Shown piece after piece: positions 15,624-24,181 of a stretch of 64,000 bases of DNA (position 1 is its first letter; each line of letters begins with the position of its first letter). Origin of the DNA: DATLZB01 sp035574175 (GTDB lineage Bacteria > Pseudomonadota > Alphaproteobacteria > Rhizobiales > Hyphomicrobiaceae); the NCBI GenBank assembly GCA_035574175.1, contig DATLZB010000109.1:7087-71086 (forward strand). Direction: 5' to 3'. Position numbers and translations under genes: made by a program. Below the pieces are notes generated by a model, which saw nothing but the letters and a program-made list of their open reading frames with translations, had not been told where the DNA came from and ran no database searches.

Positions 15624-17107
15624 CCGATCTCGCCAGGCTGACCCTCGCAGAGGCGCGCGACAAGCTCCGCAGCAAGGAGGCGTCCGCGGCCGAACTGACC
15701 TGGGCGCTCATTCAGCGCATCGAGGAGGCCAATCCCCGGCTCAACGCCTTCGTGCTGCCGACGCCGGAGCTCGCTATGGCGCAGGCGCGCGCCAGCGACG
15801 GGCGCATCGCCAAAGGTGAGGCCCGACCGCTCGAGGGGATTGCGCTCGGCATCAAGGACCTGTTCTGTACGCGCGGCGTGCGCACCACGGCGTGCTCTCG
15901 GATTCTCGGCAACTTCACGCCGACCTACGAATCAACGGTGACGCAGAACCTGCTCGATGCCGGGGCGGTGATGCTCGGCAAGCTCAATTGCGACGAGTTC
16001 GCGATGGGCTCTTCCAACGAGACGAGCTGCTTTGGACCCGTCGTCAATCCGTGGCGGCGGAAGGGCTCGGACGCCGGCCTCGTGCCGGGTGGCTCCTCGG
16101 GCGGATCGGCAGCGGCGGTGGCGGCCGATCTCTGCCTTGGGGCGACGGCGACGGACACCGGTGGCTCGATCCGCCAGCCGGCGGCGCTGACCGGCACGGT
16201 AGGCTTGAAGCCCACCTACGGGCGTTGCTCACGGTGGGGTATCGTCGCCTTCGCCTCCTCGCTCGATCAGGCCGGGCCGATCGCCAAGACGGTGCGCGAT
16301 GCCGCCATCCTGTTGCGGCACATGGCCGGGCACGACCCCAAGGACTCCACCTCGGTCGACGTGCCGGTGCCCGATTACGAGGCGGAGCTCGGCAAGAGCC
16401 TCAAGGGGCTGCGCGTCGGGGTGCCCAAGGAGTACCGGGTCGAGGGCATGTCGAAGGAGGTGGAGGAACTGTGGAGCTCGGGAATCGCCTGGCTCAAGGC
16501 GGCAGGCGCCAGCATCCGCGACATCTCCATGCCACACACAAAGTACGCGTTACCGGCCTACTACATCGTGGCGCCAGCCGAAGCCTCCTCCAATCTCGCG
16601 CGCTACGACGGGGTGCGTTACGGCCTGCGGGTGGCGCACGGAGATCTCACGCGGATGTACGAGGCGACGCGGGCGGCGGGCTTTGGCAAGGAGGTGCGAC
16701 GGCGCGTGCTGATCGGCACCTACGTGCTGTCGGCGGGCTACTATGACGCTTACTATCTCAAGGCGCAGAAGGTGAGGACGCTCATCAAGCGCGATTTCGA
16801 CGAGGCGTGGGCCAAAGTGGACGTGGTGCTGACGCCGACCACGCCGACGCCGGCATTCGCGCAGGGCGAAAAGAGCGGCGATCCCGTCGCCATGTACCTG
16901 GAAGACATTTTCACGGTGACGGTGAACATGGCGGGACTGCCCGGCATTTCGGTGCCGGCAGGGCTTTCCGCGCAAGGCACGCCGCTGGGCCTCCAGCTCA
17001 TCGGCAAGCCGTTCGACGAGCCGACGCTGTTCCGCGCCGCCCACGTCATCGAGGAGGCGGCGGGCCGCTTTACGGTGCCCGAGCGCTGGTGGGAGCGGGC
17101 GGCCTGA
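15620..17107 (+). CDS. gatA: Aspartyl/glutamyl-tRNA amidotransferase subunit A
   Basis: GatA is the glutaminase subunit of GatCAB. It has 495 residues, the normal length, and belongs to the amidase-signature family. The Ser-cisSer-Lys triad is clear: Lys79 ('LGIKDLF'), Ser159 ('GGSSGGS') and Ser183 ('TDTGGSIRQPA'). Downstream 'KPTYGRCSRWG' and 'VNMAGLPGISVPAG' are also typical. The start overlaps the acetyltransferase stop by four bases. gatB is not next but 4.5 kb further on, past RidA, a chorismate-mutase-like gene and an opposing metal transporter. Confidence 0.97.
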   Translation: MTDLARLTLAEARDKLRSKEASAAELTWALIQRIEEANPRLNAFVLPTPELAMAQARASDGRIAKGEARPLEGIALGIKDLFCTRGVRTTACSRILGNFTPTYESTVTQNLLDAGAVMLGKLNCDEFAMGSSNETSCFGPVVNPWRRKGSDAGLVPGGSSGGSAAAVAADLCLGATATDTGGSIRQPAALTGTVGLKPTYGRCSRWGIVAFASSLDQAGPIAKTVRDAAILLRHMAGHDPKDSTSVDVPVPDYEAELGKSLKGLRVGVPKEYRVEGMSKEVEELWSSGIAWLKAAGASIRDISMPHTKYALPAYYIVAPAEASSNLARYDGVRYGLRVAHGDLTRMYEATRAAGFGKEVRRRVLIGTYVLSAGYYDAYYLKAQKVRTLIKRDFDEAWAKVDVVLTPTTPTPAFAQGEKSGDPVAMYLEDIFTVTVNMAGLPGISVPAGLSAQGTPLGLQLIGKPFDEPTLFRAAHVIEEAAGRFTVPERWWERAA

Positions 17108-17143
17108 TACCGGCGTCGGGAAGAATCAAAAGGGGCAGCAGTC

Positions 17144-17542
17144 ATGGTCGAGCGGCGGAACATCTCCTCGGGCAGCCCCTACGAGCCGATCGTCGGATTC
17201 TCCCGCGCGGTTCGCATCGGCAATATCGTCGCCGTGGGCGGTACGGCACCCATCGGACCCGACGGCAAAACGGTCGGCATCGGCGACCCGGCGGCACAAG
17301 CCAGGCGCTGCTTCGAAATCACCCGGCTGGCACTCGAGCAGGCGGGCGCCAGCCTCGGCGACGTGATACGCACCCGCTTTCTGCTCACCGACATCGCCCA
17401 CTGGGAGGCGGTGGCAAAAGTGCATGGGGAGATCTTCTCCGCCATCCGTCCAGCGACCACAATGGTGCAGGTGGCACGCTTCATCGATCCCGACTGGCTG
17501 GTCGAGACCGAGGTCGATGCCGTGCTGGCAACGGGTGCGTGA
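17144..17542 (+). CDS. RidA/YjgF family protein (RutC-like)
   Basis: A 132-residue RidA-family protein; canonical members hydrolyse reactive enamine/imine intermediates from PLP enzymes and act as trimers. The sequence runs 'SRAVRIGNIVAVGGTAPIG', 'QARRCFEITRLALEQAGAS', 'VIRTRFLLTDI', and ends with 'ATTMVQVARFIDPDWLVETEVDAV'. In archetypal RidA a conserved Arg near residue 105 binds the carboxylate; here 'VQVARF' supplies Arg. It follows gatA by 36 bp with AGGGG upstream and is probably co-transcribed with the chorismate-mutase-like gene. Confidence 0.9.
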   Translation: MVERRNISSGSPYEPIVGFSRAVRIGNIVAVGGTAPIGPDGKTVGIGDPAAQARRCFEITRLALEQAGASLGDVIRTRFLLTDIAHWEAVAKVHGEIFSAIRPATTMVQVARFIDPDWLVETEVDAVLATGA

Positions 17543-17568
17543 TAGACAGGCAAGCGGAGTGAAACGCT

Positions 17569-17892
17569 ATGGCTGCTCGACCGCCGCAGGAGTGCCGCGA
17601 CATGAGTGAGGTGCGAACCGAAATCGACCGCATCGACCGCGCCCTGGTCGATCTCATCGCCGAACGCTTCGGCTACGTGGAGCGCGCCTGGCAGATCAAG
17701 CTCGCCAATAACGAGGAGGCGAACGTGCCCTGGCGCAACCAGGAGGTGATCGACAGGGTGCGCGCGCGGGCGGCCGAGCGCGGGGTGCCGCCCGATCTCG
17801 TCGAGGCCCTGTGGCGGCAGATGATCGGCTGGTTCATCCAGTACGAGGAGGAAAAGCTGCGCGACAAGCTCGAGGCCAGGGCGAAGAAGTAG
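17569..17892 (+). CDS. Chorismate mutase-like (AroQ/PchB type) protein
   Basis: A 107-residue all-helical protein of the AroQ class. 'EVRTEIDRIDRALVDLIAERFGYVERAWQIK' spans the first long helix and carries the conserved Arg and Lys of the active site; 'VIDRVRARAAERGVPPDLVEALWRQMIGWFI' forms the second and third helices. It could be a monofunctional chorismate mutase or an isochorismate pyruvate-lyase relative. Either the ATG at 17569 or the one at 17602 (AGGAG nine bases upstream) could start it; the 'ECRDM' prefix is common in relatives, so I keep 17569. Confidence 0.83.
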   Translation: MAARPPQECRDMSEVRTEIDRIDRALVDLIAERFGYVERAWQIKLANNEEANVPWRNQEVIDRVRARAAERGVPPDLVEALWRQMIGWFIQYEEEKLRDKLEARAKK

Positions 17893-17904
17893 GCGGGAGG
17901 CTGC

Positions 17905-18783
17905 TCACGCGCGAGGCAGGTCGCCTGCCGCTTGGCCGGCGGGCTTGCGCAGGCCGGCGAGGACGCCGTGTCTCGGCGCGAGCAGGAATGCGATGAGGAA
18001 CACGGCCGCCTGCAGCAGCACGATACAGGGGCCGGTGGCGCCGTCGATGTGGAAGCTCAGCAGCGTGCCGAGCACGCTCGAGCCAATGGCGACGGCAGAG
18101 GCGATGACGAGCATGCGTTCGAAGCGGTCGGTCAGCAGGTAGGCGATGGCGCCCGGCGCCACTAGCATGGCAACCACCAGGATAATACCCACCGCCTTCA
18201 ACGAAGCGACGATGCTGAGCGCCAGCAACACGAGCAGCGTATAGTGGATGGCGCGCACAGGGAGACCCACGGCGCGGGCGTGTTGGGGATCGAAGCAGTA
18301 GAGCAAGAGGTCTCGGCGCTTCAGCAGTACGACCAGCAGCGTGCCGCCGGCGACGATGCCCACCTCGACGAGGTCGGCGGCCGTGACGCCAAGCATGTTG
18401 CCGAACAGGATGTGGAGGAGGTGCTGGTCGGTCTCGATCTTGGTGAACATGACGAGCCCCAGACCGAACATGCCGGAGAACACGACGCCCATGACGGTGT
18501 CCTCCTTCACGCGGCTGTTCTCCTTGAAGAATCCGGTGAGCAGAGCGCAGGCTAGGCCGCCGGCGAAGGCGCCGGCGGCGAGCGGCAGACCGGCGATGTA
18601 GGCGAGCACGATGCCGGGGAGCACTGCGTGCGAGACGGCATCGCCCATCAGCGACCAGCCCTTAAGCACGAGGTAGCAGGAGAGCACGGCGCAGACGGCG
18701 CCGACCAGTATGGAGACGACGAGAGCGCGCTGCATGAAGCCGTAGCTCAAGGGGAGCGCCACGAAATCCCACAGCACGCTCAT
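17905..18783 (-). CDS. sitD: Manganese/iron ABC transporter permease (SitD/MntD type)
   Basis: A 292-residue inner membrane permease of the ABC-3 family, with about eight hydrophobic segments and the family opening 'MQRALVVSILVGAVCAVLSCYLVLKGW' region followed by 'LMGDAVSHAVLPGIVLAY'. It forms the membrane channel with the neighbouring permease, to which it is about the same length and clearly related. It is the last gene of a four-gene operon whose members all overlap by four bases. Substrate assignment follows the binding protein (Mn or Fe more likely than Zn). Confidence 0.88.
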   Translation of the reverse strand: MSVLWDFVALPLSYGFMQRALVVSILVGAVCAVLSCYLVLKGWSLMGDAVSHAVLPGIVLAYIAGLPLAAGAFAGGLACALLTGFFKENSRVKEDTVMGVVFSGMFGLGLVMFTKIETDQHLLHILFGNMLGVTAADLVEVGIVAGGTLLVVLLKRRDLLLYCFDPQHARAVGLPVRAIHYTLLVLLALSIVASLKAVGIILVVAMLVAPGAIAYLLTDRFERMLVIASAVAIGSSVLGTLLSFHIDGATGPCIVLLQAAVFLIAFLLAPRHGVLAGLRKPAGQAAGDLPRA

Positions 18784-19637
18784 GACGTCACCTCACGCGT
18801 GGTCGTTGCCCGCCGGCGCGCGGCCAGCATGCCGTGCTTTGGCGCGGACAGAAACGCGGCGACGAATAGGGCCGTCTGCAGCGAGACGATGACGCCGCCG
18901 GTGGCGCCGTCGAGAAAGAAACTCAAATAGGCACCGGCAAAGCTGGTCACCGACCCGATGGCGACGCTCAGGGCAAGCAGCCGGCCGAAGCGGTCGGTGA
19001 GCAGGTAGGCGGTGGCGCCGGGGGTCACCACCATGGCGATGACGAGGCAGGCGCCGACGGTCTGTAGGGCCGCCACCGTGCAAGCGGCCAGGAGGGTGAA
19101 GAACAGGACCTTCAGTGCGGTCGGATCGAGGCCCACGATGCGGGCGTGGCTCTCGTCGAAGAACACCACCATCAGGTCGCGCCACTTCAAGAGCAGGATG
19201 GCGAGCGAGACGGCGGCGATGACGACGACCTGCACAGCATCCTCGTCGGCAATGCCTAAAATGTTGCCGAGCACGATCGTCTGTACGTTGACCGAGGTCG
19301 GGTAGAGCGAGATCATAAGCAGGCCGGCGGCGAAGAAGGAGGTGAAGACGATGCCGATGACGGCGTCCTCTCTGAGCCGTGAGCGCTGGCGGACGATGGC
19401 CATGCCCAAGGCCGCCATCATGCCGGCAAAGAAGGCACCGAGCGCATAGGGCAGACCTAAAAGGTAGGCGCCGGCGACGCCAGGCACGATGGAGTGGCCG
19501 AGCGCATCGCCCATCAGCGACCAACCCTTGAGCATCAGGTAGGCGGAAAGAAAGGCGCAGGTGGCCCCGACCAGGGCGCTCACCCACATGGCCTTGATCA
19601 TGTAGTTGTACTCGAAGGGGACGAGCAGCTCGCTCAC
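18780..19637 (-). CDS. sitC: Manganese/iron ABC transporter permease (SitC/MntC type)
   Basis: A 285-residue ABC-3 family permease with about eight membrane segments. It shares with its neighbour the 'GATCAFLSAYLMLKGWSLMGDALGHSIVPGV' type region and a C-terminal 'KHGMLAARRR' end. 'REDAVIGIVFTSFFAAGLLMI' is the usual membrane motif before the ATPase-coupling loop. Start and stop overlap the flanking genes by four bases each. The two permeases look like an old duplication that builds a heterodimeric channel. Confidence 0.88.
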   Translation of the reverse strand: MSELLVPFEYNYMIKAMWVSALVGATCAFLSAYLMLKGWSLMGDALGHSIVPGVAGAYLLGLPYALGAFFAGMMAALGMAIVRQRSRLREDAVIGIVFTSFFAAGLLMISLYPTSVNVQTIVLGNILGIADEDAVQVVVIAAVSLAILLLKWRDLMVVFFDESHARIVGLDPTALKVLFFTLLAACTVAALQTVGACLVIAMVVTPGATAYLLTDRFGRLLALSVAIGSVTSFAGAYLSFFLDGATGGVIVSLQTALFVAAFLSAPKHGMLAARRRATTTREVTS

Positions 19638-20560
19638 CGCTTGTCCTCCTTGCGGGTGCCGCCGAGCGGCTCGCCAGCCTTGCGGCGGTCGCCGTAGAAG
19701 ACGACGGGGCGTTCGTCGTCGGTCAGCACGGTGACGCCGCGCTGGTCGTCGTCCTGGTGCAGCTCAGCGCCCTCGAGGCGGAAATGGCGCAGCACGCCGC
19801 CGAAAGCGCGCTCCAGGTTGGCTTGCGTAAAGGTGGTCGCGGTCGGACCGGCGGCGAGCACCTTGCGGTTCACCAGCACGACCTGATCGCAAAAGTCGGG
19901 CACGCTGCCGAGGTTGTGGGTGGAGACCAGCATCAGGCGCCCCAAATCGCGCAGCTCGCGGAGCAGGTCAACAATGACCGTCTCCGTTTTCACGTCGACA
20001 CCGGTGAACGGCTCGTCGAGCAGGATAAGCCGCCCCTCCTGAGCGAGGGCGCGGGCGAGGAAAACCCGCTTCTTCTGGCCGCCCGAGAGCTCGCCGATCT
20101 GGCGGGTGCGGAAGGCGCTCATGCCGACACGCTCGAGCGCTTCGTCCACCTTGCGGCGATCCTCGGCGGAGGCGATGCGCAGGAAGCCCATGCGACCGTA
20201 GCGGCCCATCATCACCACGTCCTCGACGAGCACGGGAAAGTTCCAGTCCACGTCCTCGCTCTGGGGCACGTAGGCGACGGCGGCAAGCCGCATGGCTTCG
20301 CGTGCGGGAAGACCACAGATCTTGACCTCGCCCCGGCGCGGCGTAACGAAGCCCATGATCGCCTTAAACAGCGTGGACTTGCCGGAGCCGTTGATGCCGA
20401 CCAGCCCGCAGATGCTGCCTGGGCCCAGCTCGAAGGAGGCATCGGTGAGCGCGGTCGTCCCGTTGGGATAGGTGACGGTCACGCCCTGCACCGAGAGCGA
20501 GGCGACGAGGCCTCCGGTATCGGCCGGTTTGGCGAATGCCGGGGAGTGGTCGAGCATCAC
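19634..20560 (-). CDS. sitB: Manganese/iron ABC transporter ATP-binding protein (SitB/MntB type)
   Basis: A 308-residue ATPase with Walker A 'GINGSGKST', a Q-loop at 'YVPQSEDVDWNFP', signature 'LSGGQ', Walker B 'LILLDEP' and switch 'STHN'. The 'QSEDVDWNFPVLVEDVVMMGRYG' region is typical of metal-chelate importers of the Sit/Mnt/Znu type. The C-terminal 50 residues extend past the core domain and are acidic and then basic, without a recognised function. The gene overlaps its neighbours by four bases on each side. Confidence 0.9.
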   Translation of the reverse strand: MMLDHSPAFAKPADTGGLVASLSVQGVTVTYPNGTTALTDASFELGPGSICGLVGINGSGKSTLFKAIMGFVTPRRGEVKICGLPAREAMRLAAVAYVPQSEDVDWNFPVLVEDVVMMGRYGRMGFLRIASAEDRRKVDEALERVGMSAFRTRQIGELSGGQKKRVFLARALAQEGRLILLDEPFTGVDVKTETVIVDLLRELRDLGRLMLVSTHNLGSVPDFCDQVVLVNRKVLAAGPTATTFTQANLERAFGGVLRHFRLEGAELHQDDDQRGVTVLTDDERPVVFYGDRRKAGEPLGGTRKEDKR

Positions 20561-21477
20561 TTGCCGAAGCCCTTGGCGATGGTGTCCACGGTAACCTCCA
20601 GCAGCTTCAGGTAGGACGGCACGGGGCCGCGCTCGTCGCTTAGCGAGTCGACGTAAAGCACGCCGCCGTAGCGGGCGCCGGTCTCGCGCGCAACCTGACG
20701 GGCCGGCTTGTCGGAGACCGTGCTTTCGCTGAAAACCACGGGGATCTTGTTCTTACGCACCTGGTCGATGACGTGGCGCACCTGCTGGGGCGTGCCCTGC
20801 TCGTCGGCGTTGATCGGCCAGAGGTAAAGCTCGCGCAGCCCATAGTCGCGGGCAAGATAGCTGAAGGCGCCCTCGCTCGTCACCAACCAGCGTTGACCCT
20901 CGGGGATGGCAGAGAGGCGCGTGCGCAACGGCTCGTCGATGGCCTTGATCCTGGCAGCGTAGGCGGCGGCGTTCTCGTTGTAGGCGGCGGCGTTGGCGGG
21001 GTCGTACTTGGTGAGCGCCCGGCGGATGTTATCGACATAGATCAGTGCATTCGATGGCGACATCCACGCGTGGGGATTGGGCTTGCCGGTGTAGGGGCCC
21101 TCGGTGATGCCGATGGGGGTGACGCCCTCGGTGACAACGACGCTCGGCACCTCCTTTACGTTGTCAAAGAAGCGCTCGAACCAGCGCTCGAGGTTCATGC
21201 CGTTCCAGATCACGAGGTCGGTGGATTGCGCCTTCACCACGTCGAGCGGCGTCGGCTGGTAGTCGTGGATCTCGGCGCCCGGCTTGGTGATCGATTCGAC
21301 GATCGCCGCCGTGCCGGCGACGTTCTGGGCGATGTCCTGGATAACGGTGAAAGTGGTGACGACCCGGAACGGTTTCCTGGGCGGGCCGGAGACGGCCTCA
21401 GCCAGTGCCGAGGCGCCCGTTGCGGCCCACAACAAACCGCCTGTACTCAACGCTGCAAAGCGCCGCCGATCGATCAT
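20557..21477 (-). CDS. sitA: Manganese/iron ABC transporter substrate-binding protein (SitA/MntA type)
   Basis: A 306-residue cluster A-I metal-binding protein. It begins 'MIDRRRFAALSTGG', a twin-arginine-like or Sec signal ending near 'ALAEA'. Candidate metal ligands are His in 'EIHDYQPTP', His in 'NPHAWMSP', Glu in 'TSEGAFSY' and Asp in 'LYVDSLS'; the His2-Glu-Asp set matches Mn/Fe binders rather than zinc binders, and there is no His-rich loop. ATG 21477 is chosen because AGGAG lies eight bases upstream. The gene heads the operon and has a palindromic operator about 40 bases before its start. Confidence 0.88.
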   Translation of the reverse strand: MIDRRRFAALSTGGLLWAATGASALAEAVSGPPRKPFRVVTTFTVIQDIAQNVAGTAAIVESITKPGAEIHDYQPTPLDVVKAQSTDLVIWNGMNLERWFERFFDNVKEVPSVVVTEGVTPIGITEGPYTGKPNPHAWMSPSNALIYVDNIRRALTKYDPANAAAYNENAAAYAARIKAIDEPLRTRLSAIPEGQRWLVTSEGAFSYLARDYGLRELYLWPINADEQGTPQQVRHVIDQVRKNKIPVVFSESTVSDKPARQVARETGARYGGVLYVDSLSDERGPVPSYLKLLEVTVDTIAKGFGK

Positions 21478-21516
21478 GACCCCTGCTCCTAGCACGGTTC
21501 GAAAGCCGCCTGTTTA

Positions 21517-21533
21517 TTGCAAATAGTTTGCAA
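21517..21533. promoter_or_regulatory. Predicted Mur/Fur-family operator
   Basis: TTGCAAA-TAG-TTTGCAA is a perfect 7-3-7 inverted repeat. A wider, overlapping dyad pairs ATTGCA (21516-21521) with TGCAAT (21535-21540). It lies 40-56 bases upstream of sitA in an AT-rich patch of an otherwise GC-rich stretch. TGCAA/TTGCA palindromes are the kind of site bound by alphaproteobacterial Mur (a Fur-family manganese regulator), and sit operons are known Mur targets. Binding itself is inference. Confidence 0.65.
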
Positions 21534-21625
21534 CTGCAATGGGCTGAGGTCGCGTCAGTTCGGGCGAGGATTGCCGCGGCCAGGCCGGTGCGATAACCAA
21601 CTCGCGGGCGCGAGGAGCGATTTGC

Positions 21626-23110
21626 ATGCAGGACAAGGCGAGATCGGCCACTGAACACAACCTCATCAAGGGGGCGACGGGTGATTGGGAGGTGGTGGTC
21701 GGCATGGAGGTGCATGCCCAGGTCAATTCCCGGGCGAAGCTCTTCTCCGGCGCCTCGACCGCGTTCGGGGCGGAGCCCAACGCGCAGGTTTCGCTCGTCG
21801 ATGCAGCGATGCCGGGCATGCTGCCGGTGATCAACGGCGAGTGCGTGGCACAGGCGGTGCGCACCGGTCTCGGCCTCAGGGCCAAGATCAATCTGGTCAG
21901 CGTGTTCGACCGCAAGAACTACTTCTATCCCGACCTTCCGCAGGGCTACCAGATCAGCCAGTACAAGCAGCCGATCGTCGGCGAGGGCGAGGTCGAGGCG
22001 GAGGCGGACGGGGAGACGTTCAGGGTCGGCATCGAGCGGCTGCACCTCGAACAGGACGCCGGCAAGTCCATCCACGACCGGCATCCGGATCATTCCTACG
22101 TGGATTTGAACCGTGCCGGCGTGGCGCTGATGGAGATCGTGTCGAAGCCGGACATCCGCTCGGCCAGGCAGGCGCAAGCGTTCATTTCCAAGCTCAGAAC
22201 CATCCTGCGCTATCTCGGCACTTCGGACGGCGACATGGAGAAGGGCAACCTGCGCGCCGACGTAAACGTGTCGGTGCGGCGGGCTGGCGAGAGCAAACTT
22301 GGTACGCGCTGCGAGATCAAGAATTTGAACTCGGTCCGATTCATCGGCCAAGCGATCGAGGCGGAGGCGCGCCGCCAAATCGACATCCTTGAGGAGGGGG
22401 GGGTGATCGAGCAGGAGACGCGGCTGTTCGACCCGGCCAAGGGCGAGACCCGCTCGATGCGTACCAAGGAGGAGGCGCATGACTACCGCTACTTTCCCGA
22501 TCCGGACCTGTTGCCGCTCGAGCTGACGCAAGAGTACGTGGACGGCCTGAAGCACGATCTGCCCGAGCTGCCTGACGCCAAGAAGGCGCGGTTCATGAAG
22601 GAATACGGGCTCTCCGCCTACGACGCCGGCGTGCTGGTCGCCGAGCGCGAGAGCGCGGATTATTTTGAAGCGGTCGCCAAGGGCCGCGACGGCAAGCTTT
22701 CCGCCAACTGGGTCATCAACGAGCTGTTCGGCCGTCTCAACAAGGAAGGCAAGGATATCTCGGCCTCGCCGGTGTCGGCGGGGCAGCTCGGCGCCATCCT
22801 CGACCTGATCGAATCGGGCGCCATCTCCGGCAAGATCGCCAAGGAGCTGTTCGAGATCGTATGGGCGGAGGGCGGCGATCCGGCACAAATCGTCGAAGAG
22901 CGCGGCATGAAGCAGGTCACCGACACAGGCGCAATCGAGGCCGCCGTCGATTCCGTGATCGCCGCCAATCCCGACAAAGTCGCGCAGGCCAAAGCCAAGC
23001 CCGCCGCGCTCGGCTGGTTCGTCGGTCAGGTGATGAAAGCGACCGGCGGCAAGGCCAACCCGCAGGCGGTCAACGAGCTGCTCAGGAAGAAGATCGGGCT
23101 CCAGCCCTGA
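21626..23110 (+). CDS. gatB: Aspartyl/glutamyl-tRNA amidotransferase subunit B
   Basis: GatB is the tRNA-binding kinase/transamidase subunit of GatCAB. The 494-residue protein contains 'WEVVVGMEVHAQVNSRAKLF' at the start of the catalytic domain, 'YFYPDLPQGYQISQY', 'HLEQDAGKS', 'DLNRAGVALMEIVS', 'MEKGNLRADVNVSV', and a C-terminal YqeY-like tail domain ending 'ANPQAVNELLRKKIGL'. ATG 21626 follows GAGGAG by eight bases. It is divergent from sitA across 148 bp and separated from gatC/gatA by about 4.5 kb. Confidence 0.97.
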   Translation: MQDKARSATEHNLIKGATGDWEVVVGMEVHAQVNSRAKLFSGASTAFGAEPNAQVSLVDAAMPGMLPVINGECVAQAVRTGLGLRAKINLVSVFDRKNYFYPDLPQGYQISQYKQPIVGEGEVEAEADGETFRVGIERLHLEQDAGKSIHDRHPDHSYVDLNRAGVALMEIVSKPDIRSARQAQAFISKLRTILRYLGTSDGDMEKGNLRADVNVSVRRAGESKLGTRCEIKNLNSVRFIGQAIEAEARRQIDILEEGGVIEQETRLFDPAKGETRSMRTKEEAHDYRYFPDPDLLPLELTQEYVDGLKHDLPELPDAKKARFMKEYGLSAYDAGVLVAERESADYFEAVAKGRDGKLSANWVINELFGRLNKEGKDISASPVSAGQLGAILDLIESGAISGKIAKELFEIVWAEGGDPAQIVEERGMKQVTDTGAIEAAVDSVIAANPDKVAQAKAKPAALGWFVGQVMKATGGKANPQAVNELLRKKIGLQP

Positions 23111-23186
23111 CGGAGCGTCTTCCGCGGCACGGGCCGGGGACTGCTCTACAGCCGCATCGTCCGCGACTTGCGACGGAGGATCTTGC

Positions 23187-23303
23187 ATGGTGGATGCGCA
23201 GTCGGTGGACAGGCCTGCCAACCCGGGCATCGCCCAGTTCTTCGCCGCGATACCGGCGGCTGTTCTGACCATCCGATTGACGGCTGGTTCGTCGGGCAGG
23301 TGA
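23187..23303 (+). CDS. Possible small ORF, 38 residues
   Basis: In the 315 bp between gatB and the SDR gene an ATG at 23187 follows GGAGG with good spacing and opens a 38-codon frame with one short hydrophobic stretch. Its last 23 bases nearly duplicate a piece of gatB but in a different frame. I know no relative. It could be a genuine small protein or chance; nothing else was recognised in this gap. Confidence 0.2.
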   Translation: MVDAQSVDRPANPGIAQFFAAIPAAVLTIRLTAGSSGR

Positions 23304-23425
23304 ACGTGCCTCGCGCCGTGGGTTCCGGAAAGCCTATCCCGCCTCGCAGCCTTCGGGTGCTGCGCCAGCTTGCTCGTTTCCGGACTGCTTGGGCCCTCCA
23401 AGTTGGTCCGGGCTCGGGGGCGCGC

Positions 23426-24181
23426 TCAATCGCTGCCCGGCAGAATGGCGGTGACGCCGCCGTCGACGAAGAGCTCCGAGCCGGTGATGAAATCGGCGTC
23501 GTCGGAGGCCAGGAACAAGAGCGCGCGGGCGACGTCCTCGGGCACGCCGGGCCGGTTCATGCGCAGGTTGCGGACCGGCCGGTCGGGGTTGAACGTGTCC
23601 TTGCCGACGGGCGAGCCGATCTTGTTCGGCACGAGGGTCATGACGCGGATGTTGTGGGGGGCGAGCTGGATCGCCATGGAGCGGGTGAGGTTGCGCACGC
23701 CGCCCTTGGCGGCGGTGTAGGCGATGGCGCGGGGCCGGCCGAAGTAGCCCGACGTCGAGCCGACATTGACGATGACGCCGCCCGAGCCCTGCGCGACCAT
23801 CGCTTTCGCCACGTGCTTGCCCATCAGGAACGGGCCGGTGAGCGTGACGGCGATGACGCGGTCCCACTCCTGCTTGGTGATATCCAGGATGTGCTTGTTG
23901 TCGGAGATCGCCACGTTGTTGATCAGGATGTCGATGCGGCCGAAGGCGGCGCTCACGTCCCGGATGAGCGCCTCGACCTGCGCCTCCTCGGACACGTCGG
24001 CAACGAAGGGGCGGGCCGTGCCGCCCGCGGAGCTGATTACGGCAGCGACCCTCTCGGCGCGGTCCTCGTCGAGATCGACGACGGCGACCTTGGCGCCTTC
24101 GCGCGCGAACAGCCTGGCGGTTGCTTCACCGATGTTGCGGCCCGCCCCAGTGACGATGGCCGCCTTGCCTGCAAGCCTCAT
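23426..24181 (-). CDS. Short-chain dehydrogenase/reductase
   Basis: A 251-residue classical SDR with the cofactor loop 'TGAGRNIGEATARLF' (TGxxxGxG), Asp for NAD preference in 'VAVVDLDEDRA', 'NNVAIS' (NNAG variant), catalytic Ser near 'VGSTSGYFG' and the 'YTAAK' YxxxK motif. The end 'FITGSELFVDGGVTAI' is standard. It is the third gene of an operon with hyuA and hyuB, overlapping hyuB by four bases, so it probably oxidises or reduces an intermediate of that pathway. An upstream frame extension would overlap hyuB and is not needed. Confidence 0.9.
   Translation of the reverse strand: MRLAGKAAIVTGAGRNIGEATARLFAREGAKVAVVDLDEDRAERVAAVISSAGGTARPFVADVSEEAQVEALIRDVSAAFGRIDILINNVAISDNKHILDITKQEWDRVIAVTLTGPFLMGKHVAKAMVAQGSGGVIVNVGSTSGYFGRPRAIAYTAAKGGVRNLTRSMAIQLAPHNIRVMTLVPNKIGSPVGKDTFNPDRPVRNLRMNRPGVPEDVARALLFLASDDADFITGSELFVDGGVTAILPGSD

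Noticed and set aside
21398..23401. 667-codon open frame antisense to gatB
   Set aside because: High GC content keeps frames open; gatB is complete and conserved on the other strand and the antisense product shows no domain.
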